Shown here piece after piece: positions 1 to 6,713 of a stretch of 22,936 nt of DNA. The stretch spans positions 1-22,936 of the forward strand of contig JAEELK010000152.1 of assembly GCA_016282655.1 (NCBI GenBank). Reading direction: 5' to 3'. The position numbers and the translations under genes were made by a program. Source of the DNA: Bacillota bacterium (GTDB taxonomy: Bacteria > Bacillota > Clostridia > Peptostreptococcales > Anaerovoracaceae). How positions within the stretch are numbered: position 1 is the first letter of the stretch; every line of letters begins with the position of its first letter. Under the pieces are notes generated by a model, which searched no databases, was not told where the DNA came from, and saw only the letters and a program-made list of their open reading frames with translations.

Positions 1-41
1 GCGCCCGCGCCGGACAAGGGGCACTGAGCGGAGCCGCGCGC

Positions 42-980
42 TTAAGACAGCGGCATGTTGCGCTTGCCGGTGGAAACGGAAAAGCCGTAGCCGGCCTCCT
101 CGTGGAACTCGATCTGATGCTCCCGCAGGAAGGCCTTGATCACGTCCACGTGCACGGCCATGCCCAGGTGGAGGAACGCGTGGTCCGTGACCTTCTGATG
201 CTTTCCGTTCACCAGCACGTCCGCGTCCACCAGGTCGAAGCCGGTGTGCAGATGGCGGGTCGCGGTCTGCATGCCGCAGATGCTGCCGTTGCGGTCGAAG
301 AGCGGCCCGCCGCTCTGGCCCTGCAGGCCGGGCGTGGAGAGCTCTATGCCGTTGAGCCCGTTCTTGTCCGCGAGGAAGCGCGTGATCATGCCGTCCATGG
401 GGAAGCGCGGCGAATGCCGGTTGCCTTCCTTGGTCCATTCCAGGCTGTCCGTCTCCTCCACGTAGCGGTAGTTGTTGAACTCCGGAAACGCGAAGCCCAG
501 GCGGCAGAGGTAGTCGCCCTGCCGCAGCCCGCGGCTGTCCTTCTTGAAGGTGGCGGCGCCCTGGTAGAGGATCTTTTGATAGCCGATGAACTCTATGAGC
601 GCAAGATCGAACTTCGGATGCATCTGCGCCCGGAAGCCGGTGAAGCGGTCCACGCAGTCCACGAAGCTGCTGCGCATCTGCACCACCGTGTCCGGCGTGT
701 ACTGATACTTGTACTCCAGCTCCGCGAGATCCTGAGGCGCGGTCCTGCCCATGGCTCTCAGGTTTTCACGCTCCTTTTGGAAGTCCGCGTATCTCCGGTT
801 GATCGCGTCGGCGTTCTTCAGCATGAGCGCCATGGTCTTCGAGGTGAGGGCGCAGGCCCTGTCGTTGACGAAAAAGAGCGTGCCGGCGGTCGGGATGACC
901 TCCTTGCTGCCGTAAGCCCGGGAGATGGTGAAGACCGGACGGGTGAATCCGCCCACGGTCTCGATGGCGTCCGCGAACAT
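42..980 (-). CDS. Trypsin-fold serine peptidase-like protein, probably catalytically dead
   Basis: The 312-aa protein resembles the Trypsin_2 type of chymotrypsin-fold proteins. The nucleophile motif GQSGGP is present (Ser223), as is the Asp motif FDLALIEF (Asp125). In the segment GTLFFVNDRACALTSK the place where relatives carry the catalytic His (pattern LTxKHVA) reads LTSKTMA, so Thr49 sits at the His position. No signal peptide or membrane segment is visible, so it should be cytoplasmic. The ATG is preceded by AAGGAGG, and this site lies inside the end of the upstream polymerase reading frame, whose TAG stop directly abuts this start; this suggests translational coupling. It is the last visible gene of the cell-wall polymer operon. 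The fold call is fairly sure; loss of activity is inferred from one residue by eye alignment. Confidence 0.72.
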   Translation of the reverse strand: MFADAIETVGGFTRPVFTISRAYGSKEVIPTAGTLFFVNDRACALTSKTMALMLKNADAINRRYADFQKERENLRAMGRTAPQDLAELEYKYQYTPDTVVQMRSSFVDCVDRFTGFRAQMHPKFDLALIEFIGYQKILYQGAATFKKDSRGLRQGDYLCRLGFAFPEFNNYRYVEETDSLEWTKEGNRHSPRFPMDGMITRFLADKNGLNGIELSTPGLQGQSGGPLFDRNGSICGMQTATRHLHTGFDLVDADVLVNGKHQKVTDHAFLHLGMAVHVDVIKAFLREHQIEFHEEAGYGFSVSTGKRNMPLS

Positions 981-2612
981 CTAATTTGCCTCCTTGCGAT
1001 AAAACCCCAGATAGATGAGAGCCGCCGCCAGGCCCCAGAACCAGGCCATCATGTACGGCTCCTCAAAGATGTTTTCAAAGTAGCAGTGGACCAGCACGCC
1101 GAGCAGGCCGGAGAGGATCCCGACGGCCAGGGCGCGCGGAGAGCCCTCGCTGCGGCGGATCGGATCCAGCGAAAGATCGATCCTCCGCCCCGCTCCGCTG
1201 CGGCGCACGGCCCGGATGCCCCAGACCACCAGCGCGGCCATCATCAGCAGGTAGAAGATCAGCCCGAGATAGCCCATCTCCACCAGCGTTTTCAGGTAAT
1301 AGTTGTCCATATAGAAATAGGAGAACGCGTTCGTCTTGTCCAGCACCTGGTTGTTCATGGCCACGGCGCCGCCGAAGCGCCCGAGGCCGAAGCCGAACCA
1401 GGAGTTTACGGAACCGAGCAGGTTCTTCCCGACCGCCCAGCGCATGGCGCGCCCGCCGGCCGCGGAAGCGACCGCGTACTCCGGCGTGAAGAGGAAGGTC
1501 AGGCGGCTGGTGATGGACGGCACCGCCACGAGCACCGCGGCCACCGCCACGCCCATCAGCGCCAGGATGCGCCGGTCCAGGCAGAACGAGAAGAAGAGGA
1601 CGGCCACGATGAGACCGACCCAGGCGCCGCGGGAGAAGGTGAAGAGCAGGCAGAGGCACATGAGCCCCGTCAGGCAGAAGGCGGCGAGCTTCGCCCGCCA
1701 GTCCTTCAGATAATAGATGCAGGCCGCCGCGGTCGGCGCGAGCATCACCAGCAGGTCTCCGAAGATGTTCGGGCTGCCGGTGAGCGAGAAGACGCGGGTG
1801 CGGACGCCGGTCTCCGTGGAGGTGGTCCAGCTCGCGGGGATGGGAACGGCCACGATGAACTGGTAGATGCCATGCAGGCTCATGAGCGCCGCCAGGAGCA
1901 GGAAGGTGCCGAGCAGGATCTTCAGGTCCCGGTCGTCCTCGATGAGATGCAGGATCAGGAAGAACCAGAGGATGTAGGTGACCTGCGCGCGGTAGCCCGC
2001 CTAGGCGATGGCCGGCCAGGGCTGCACGAGGCACATGAGGAGAAAGCCGACGGCAAAGAAAAGCCAGAGATACAGATCCAGCGGGCCCGTGCGGCCGACC
2101 GCGTCCGTCTCGCGCAGCGCCGTCCGCCAGAGGATGAGGCAGAAGGCCGCGAGCAGGAAGGCTTCCTCCCAGACGGAGGAAAGGAGCGCGATGCCCACGA
2201 CGTCCCGCAGGAAGCAGTTGATGGGCAGATAGAGCGCGAAGGCGACCAGGAACCACTGATGCAGACCAAGGCAGTTGATCCAGCCGAAGACGACGCTGCC
2301 TTCCGTGATCCGCCGGTAAAAGCGTCCGACGGCGCGGAGCGCGTGACAGCAGAGGCTCTGCTCTAACAGGAGCCCGAAGCGCTGCCAGAGCGCCAGCAGC
2401 CGCGCGCAGAAGCGCCCGTACAGAGAGCGCGGCGTCGGATCCTCCGCCTCGCAGAAGCGGTCCCAGACCCGGCGGCTCAGGCTGCTCTCATAACGCGCGC
2501 CGAGCGCGCTGCCCAGCGCGTGCACGGCGCTCTCCCGCCACTTCAGGCGGAAGAAGGCCCCGAGGCGCAGGAGCAGCTGTATGAAAAGGCTGTTTTGCAG
2601 CAGTCGCGTCAT
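981..2612 (-). pseudogene. O-antigen ligase/polymerase-like membrane protein split by an in-frame TAG
   Basis: Two minus-strand reading frames, 2001-2612 (203 aa) and 981-1883 (300 aa from its first ATG), lie in the same frame and are separated only by the TAG at 2001-2003 and 39 further sense codons. Read through, they give one 543-residue polytopic protein. It has a basic, mostly soluble N-terminal stretch of about 120 residues, many hydrophobic helices, and the Wzy_C/O-antigen-ligase type core (SRGAWVGL; later LVEMGYLGLIFY). The family polymerises or ligates undecaprenyl-linked glycans at the outer membrane face. The front half starts at an ATG behind GAAGGGCGG, 15 bases after the DUF4330 stop. 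The downstream ATG at 1883 has no visible ribosome binding site. Other genes here end in TAG, so general amber recoding is unlikely. A real nonsense mutation or a sequencing error both fit. Confidence 0.75.
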
Positions 2613-2627
2613 GATCCGCCCTTCTTA

Positions 2628-3134
2628 TTACTGCGCTTCCCCGCCGATCTCGACGTAGCGGATGGTCGCGAGGCATTCCAGCCTCTGCGTCTTCAGCGTG
2701 TAGTTCTCCTTGCCGGCCCGGACCTCCTGGCTGCCGATCTTCGGCACCGGCGTATCCGCCGCCACCTTGCTCTCGATGCGGACGCAGATGTTCTTGCGCA
2801 CCGGATCCACAGCGTTCACCAGGCGTCCGTCGTCCGTGAGGACAGAAACCTCGAAATCCTCCAGCCAGAGATCCGTGATGGTCGCGGAAAGGTAGGCGTT
2901 GCCGGCCACGAGATGCTCGCCGACGAGATCCTGCCGCAGGGCTTCGTTGTAGATGCGGGGATAGGCGCCGATCACGACGGCCTCCACCACCATGTCCTTT
3001 TCCGGGGCGATGCTGTTCTGGATGTGGCTCCCGGCAAGCTTCCAGCCGATGCCGGCCACCACGGCCACGATCAGCAGCAGCAGCAGCAGATCCACGATGT
3101 TGAAGCGGCCTTTCCGGCCTTCAGATCCTGTCAT
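2628..3134 (-). CDS. DUF4330 family single-pass membrane protein
   Basis: The 168-aa product has a short charged N-terminus, one transmembrane helix at about residues 13-33 (FNIVDLLLLLLIVAVVAGIG), and an extracytoplasmic beta-rich domain. This layout and the FNIVDLL start of the helix match DUF4330, a family of unknown function often found in Firmicutes polysaccharide loci. A GGGAGGA site lies 10 bases before the ATG, close behind the stop of the TuaH-like glycosyltransferase, so the genes are co-transcribed. Its place between a glycosyltransferase and a polymerase suggests an accessory role in assembling or exporting the wall polymer; that role is inferred from neighbours only. Confidence 0.82.
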   Translation of the reverse strand: MTGSEGRKGRFNIVDLLLLLLIVAVVAGIGWKLAGSHIQNSIAPEKDMVVEAVVIGAYPRIYNEALRQDLVGEHLVAGNAYLSATITDLWLEDFEVSVLTDDGRLVNAVDPVRKNICVRIESKVAADTPVPKIGSQEVRAGKENYTLKTQRLECLATIRYVEIGGEAQ

Positions 3135-3151
3135 CTCTAGCGTCCTCCCAT

Positions 3152-4309
3152 CTATCCTTCAAAGCGGATGCCCCGCTCTGCCAGCGTCTTCACCATCTGC
3201 GCCACCCGGCTGTCCCAGGAACAGGCGCGGCCGGCTTCCATCCTCGCTTTTTCCAAGGCGGGCCCGTCCGGCCCTTCCGCCTCCGCCAGCGCCCTGCGGC
3301 AGCCCTCCGCGAAAGCTTCCGGGCCTTCGCAGATCTGCACCAGCGCCCCGAAATCGCGCACCTGCCGGGGTTCCGGCGTGCTGACCAGCGGCTTGCCCGT
3401 GGCCAGGTACTCATAGAATTTCAGCGGGCTCACGTCCTTCGAAAGCGCGTTCCCCCGGAAGGGATTCAGGCAGACGTCGAACTGCCGGATCTGCGCCGGA
3501 AGCTCCGTCTGCGGCATCAGCCCCAGGAACTTCACGTTCGGCTGCGCCTGCAGCCGGCTCAGGTCCACGCCCGGCAGGCTGCGGCCGATGATGCGCAGTT
3601 CTCCCTCGGGGAAGGCCTTCGCCACGGCGAGCAGGCAGTCCTGGTCGATGCATTCCTGCAGCATGCCGACGAAACCGAAGACCGGTCCGCCCGGCTCCGT
3701 CCTCCGCCCGGCCGCCTGGGAAAAGAGCGGGTAGTTGACGCCGTTCGGGATGAGCTCCGTGTGCTCGTTGTACTGTATCAGTGTATCATAGAGGCCTTCC
3801 GCCGTACAGAAGACCTGCGTGCAGCGTCGCGCGAGGTCCTCCTCCATGCGGTCCACCACGGCGGGGTCGATGTGACCCGGGTAGGCGGAATGCCGGTCCA
3901 CGCAGTCGTAGACGACGCCGCAGTTCGGGATCAGGTCCGCCAGGTCGCAGGAGGTCGGCGAGTAGCACCAGAGCAGCGGCTTTTCGAAGCCCTGCTCCCG
4001 CATGCGCTGCCGGACGTAGCGGGCAAAACGCTTCTGGTTGCGGCGGTTGATCCAGCGGTGCTTGTTGAAGAAGGGCCAGACCGGCGGGGCGCCGTAGACC
4101 GTGATGTTCTCCCGCACGGCCACGCCTTCCTCCCGCCAGGTATTCAGCTTCTCCTTCGCCTTCGGATCCTTCAGGGGCGCGATGAGGCTCACCGGCGGGT
4201 CGAAATAGAGGACCTCCGCGCCGGGCAGACGTTCCATGACGTTCTGCTTCCGGCTCGGGAAAGGAAGATAGCTCGCGGTCGAGATGCAGAGCACTTGTGT
4301 TTTCTTCAT
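3152..4309 (-). CDS. TuaH-like GT4 glycosyltransferase
   Basis: This 385-aa GT-B-fold glycosyltransferase resembles the TuaH type of teichuronic-acid transferases. The N-terminal half has LLWCYSPTSCDLADLI and VVYDCVDRHSAYPG, typical of that subgroup. The C-terminal half has FGFVGMLQ, LRIIGRSLP, VKFLGLMP and the nucleotide-sugar-binding KFYEYLATGKPLVSTP with its conserved Glu. No membrane segment is seen, so it should work on the cytoplasmic face, moving a sugar from a nucleotide donor to a lipid-linked wall polymer precursor. The ATG follows GAGGAA by a few bases and lies 18 bases after the stop of the GT-CsaB gene. Donor and acceptor cannot be read from the sequence. Confidence 0.85.
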   Translation of the reverse strand: MKKTQVLCISTASYLPFPSRKQNVMERLPGAEVLYFDPPVSLIAPLKDPKAKEKLNTWREEGVAVRENITVYGAPPVWPFFNKHRWINRRNQKRFARYVRQRMREQGFEKPLLWCYSPTSCDLADLIPNCGVVYDCVDRHSAYPGHIDPAVVDRMEEDLARRCTQVFCTAEGLYDTLIQYNEHTELIPNGVNYPLFSQAAGRRTEPGGPVFGFVGMLQECIDQDCLLAVAKAFPEGELRIIGRSLPGVDLSRLQAQPNVKFLGLMPQTELPAQIRQFDVCLNPFRGNALSKDVSPLKFYEYLATGKPLVSTPEPRQVRDFGALVQICEGPEAFAEGCRRALAEAEGPDGPALEKARMEAGRACSWDSRVAQMVKTLAERGIRFEG

Positions 4310-4327
4310 GCGTTTCCTCTTCAGTCT

Positions 4328-6523
4328 TTATGCTTCGCAGGCAAAGAGCAGCCGCGCCGCCTCTTCGCCGTTCCTGCCTTCCATCCGGCGCAGTCCGGCC
4401 GCCGCTTCCGCCGCCCGCGCGCGCCGCCCGCTCCCGAGCGCCCGGTCGATCTCGGCGCAGAGCCGCTCCAGCGTCAGTTCGTCCAGATCGATGCTGCTGT
4501 CCGAGCCGATGCTGCTCAGAAAGCTGCTGACCTTGACGTCGTAGGAGATGCCGACCACCGGCGCGCCGCCCATGGTCGCGAAGACCAGCGCGTGCAGACG
4601 CATGGCGACCACCACTTCCATGGAGCCGAGCATGCCCATGAGCTCCTCCGCGCTGTGCCTGCGGGTCCCGGCGTAGCAGGGCGCTTTCACGAAGGGCAGC
4701 ACCTTCTCCGCCGCCGCGATGTCCTTCGGGATCTCCGCGGGCAGGAAGACCGGCGTCAGGCCGTAGCGTTCATACGCGTAGTCCGCCGCGGCCGCCAGCA
4801 GCTCCGGCCGGTCGAATCCGGGCCAGCTGCGGATGCAGAAGCCGATCTTTTTGCCCTCTGCCGGGATGCCGTCCGCGGCGAAGGCGCGCGAGACCAGCTC
4901 GCCGCGCAGGGGCTCCAGGTTGACCGTGGGATCCGCCGCCAGCGCGATCAGCGGCCGGTCCACGCCCATGCGGGCCAGCTCCGCCACGGATTCTTTGTCC
5001 CGCAGCGTGATGACCTCCGCCGTTTCGTTCAAGGTCTTCGCCGAGCGGCGCCGGTTGCTCTCCGAGAGGATGGGACCGATGCCGCAGCCGTACATGATCA
5101 CCCGGCAGCCGCAGCGCTTCGCCATGCGCAGGGTGAAGAGATAGAAGTAGAGCGAGCGGGAGGAGGTGACGTCCTGGATGAGGCTGCCGCCGCCGTTGAT
5201 GAAGAGCTTCGCCCGCTTCAGGTGCCGGAGGAAGGAGAAGACGTTGAAGATGTAGAACGAGTTGACGTGGTGCACCAGCCTCGTTTCCCTGCGCTTGCGC
5301 GACATGACCCAGAGCGGCATGTCCGGGTCCAGGCTGCGCATCTGCAGGAGGATGGCTTCCAGGATGGCTTCGTCGCCCGCGTTTCCCCTGCCGTACGCGC
5401 CGCAGATGACGGCGCCCTGTCTGCCCCGCATCCGCTTCCTGCGCAGGAGGCTCTCATAGACCTGCTGCTGCAGCTCCGCCATGCGGTCCAGCGAATACTC
5501 GCGCCGGGCCTTCTGAAAGAGGCTCTCCGCCATGCGGCAGCGCAGCGCGCTGTCCCCGGCCAGGCGCAGCAGATACTCGCTGAAGCGCGCCACGTCGCCG
5601 GGCTGGAAGAGATAGCCGTCCACGCCGTCCTGGATGAGGGCCGGGATGCCGCCCACGGCGGTGGCGATGGCGGCGCAGTGCTGGTACGCGCCCTCCAGCA
5701 GGGAGTACGGAAAGCCTTCCGAGAGCGAGGAGAGCACGTTGATGTCCACCCCGCTGTAAAAGCCGCGGATGTCGCTGATCCAGCCGACGAATTCCACGCG
5801 TTTCTCCACGCCCAGGTCTCTGGCCAGGCGCCGCAGCTTTTCTTCGTCCTCGCCCACGCCGGCGATGCGGAGCAGGAGGCGCGGTTCCTTCTGCAGGGCG
5901 ATCTGGAAGGCGCGGATGGTGGTGGAGAGGTCCTTGACGGCCGTGAGACGGGCCGCCACGCCCACCACGATGTCGCCCGTTTCGGAGGGGCTGCGCCCCT
6001 CTTCCGGCGCGCCGCTGAAGTCCAGGCCGTTGAAGATGGTGTAGATCTTCTGCGGGTCCGTGCCGTGGGCGATGAGGCTGTCGCGCGTGGTGTCGGAGAC
6101 GGCCACGTAGCCGTCCATCCGCTTCAGGGCCTGCAGGTTCATGTTGCCGATGGAGATCTGCTTGAGCGGGCTGCTCAGGTAGTCCATGCGGGGATCGGAG
6201 TGGACGGTGGTGAGGAGCGGGATGCCGCGCAGGCGCTTGACCATGCCGCCGATGATGTTGGCTTTGGCGCCGTGGCAGTGGATCAGGTCCGGCTTCTCCG
6301 CGTCGACGATGCGCAGGGCTTCCCGCAGGTCCGCGAAGATGTTCGGGCCGTGCTGCATGTCGCGCACATCCAGCCCGAGGGCGCGGGCGTCCTCGGCAAA
6401 CTCGCCTTTGCGGAAGGAGACCAGGACGATCTGCTGCTCCTCGGAAAGGCGCTTTGCCAGAGAAAGGATATGGGTCTTGGCGCCGCCGATGTCACCGCCG
6501 CCGGCGAACTGGATGATCTTCAT
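4328..6523 (-). CDS. csaB: Fused GT4 glycosyltransferase and CsaB-type polysaccharide pyruvyl transferase
   Basis: The 731-aa protein joins two enzymes. Residues 1 to about 360 are a GT4 glycosyltransferase: MKIIQFAGGGDIGGAKTHI start, DLIHCHGAKANIIG, YTIFNGLDF, VGVAARLTAVKDL, and a donor-binding LSEGFPYSLLEG. Residues from about 370 on are a CsaB-type pyruvyl transferase: ICGAYGRGNAGDEAIL, INGGGSLIQDVTS, MYGCGIGP and VVAMRLHALVFA. CsaB adds a pyruvate ketal from phosphoenolpyruvate to a secondary wall polymer, which is the ligand for SLH domains. The next gene upstream encodes an SLH protein, which fits. The start at 6523 was chosen because GAGGAA lies 7 bases before this ATG and the usual GT4 N-terminus begins here; an in-frame ATG at 6589 would add 22 atypical residues. 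The symbol applies to the C-terminal half. Confidence 0.88.
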   Translation of the reverse strand: MKIIQFAGGGDIGGAKTHILSLAKRLSEEQQIVLVSFRKGEFAEDARALGLDVRDMQHGPNIFADLREALRIVDAEKPDLIHCHGAKANIIGGMVKRLRGIPLLTTVHSDPRMDYLSSPLKQISIGNMNLQALKRMDGYVAVSDTTRDSLIAHGTDPQKIYTIFNGLDFSGAPEEGRSPSETGDIVVGVAARLTAVKDLSTTIRAFQIALQKEPRLLLRIAGVGEDEEKLRRLARDLGVEKRVEFVGWISDIRGFYSGVDINVLSSLSEGFPYSLLEGAYQHCAAIATAVGGIPALIQDGVDGYLFQPGDVARFSEYLLRLAGDSALRCRMAESLFQKARREYSLDRMAELQQQVYESLLRRKRMRGRQGAVICGAYGRGNAGDEAILEAILLQMRSLDPDMPLWVMSRKRRETRLVHHVNSFYIFNVFSFLRHLKRAKLFINGGGSLIQDVTSSRSLYFYLFTLRMAKRCGCRVIMYGCGIGPILSESNRRRSAKTLNETAEVITLRDKESVAELARMGVDRPLIALAADPTVNLEPLRGELVSRAFAADGIPAEGKKIGFCIRSWPGFDRPELLAAAADYAYERYGLTPVFLPAEIPKDIAAAEKVLPFVKAPCYAGTRRHSAEELMGMLGSMEVVVAMRLHALVFATMGGAPVVGISYDVKVSSFLSSIGSDSSIDLDELTLERLCAEIDRALGSGRRARAAEAAAGLRRMEGRNGEEAARLLFACEA

Positions 6524-6713
6524 GCAATATTCCTCGGTCTTGAAGGGTCTTTTTGTCCCGGGAGGCGCTATGCCTTTGCCGGGACACACACAAGCTGCCC
6601 ACAGTTCTCAAAAGCTCTGGCCGGGTGACGGGAGGCGGGTCCCCTCAAGCGAGGAGCACCTGCACCGCAGCGCAGAGGGATACCGACCGGCAGGACCCGG
6701 CCGAGACCTTAGC
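6524..6713 (-). other. Structured intergenic spacer, candidate RNA element
   Basis: This 190-bp spacer between the SLH gene and the GT-CsaB gene has no ORF I would call. On the minus-strand RNA, 6695-6705 (CTCGGCCGGGT) can pair with 6615-6626 (ACCCGGCCAGAG) with a single bulge, closing a domain of about 68 nt. Inside it are a stem 690-694/659-663 and a hairpin 651-654/643-646 that may extend in an alternative fold (637-646/651-660). A second hairpin (GTCCCGG/CCGGGAC, about 6555-6584) lies closer to the start codon but is followed by A, not T, so it is not a terminator. I compared it by eye with c-di-GMP, c-di-AMP, TPP, cobalamin, SAM and T-box consensus and found no match. Confidence 0.45.

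Noticed and set aside
102..2366. 754-aa plus-strand open frame
   Set aside because: It is antisense to the protease-like, polymerase and DUF4330 region, has low-complexity His/Arg/Glu/Ala-rich composition and no domain; it is a GC-skew shadow.
981..2612. Pyrrolysine or other amber recoding of the polymerase gene
   Set aside because: TAG is the plain terminal stop of mgtE, the TuaH-like gene, the MATE gene and the polymerase itself, with no readthrough signal seen near 2001.
6524..6713. A c-di-GMP, TPP, cobalamin or SAM riboswitch
   Set aside because: Short fragments look similar (for example GGCCGGGTGACGG), but the conserved cores are not present in order, and the best c-di-GMP-like reading is on the strand with no downstream gene.
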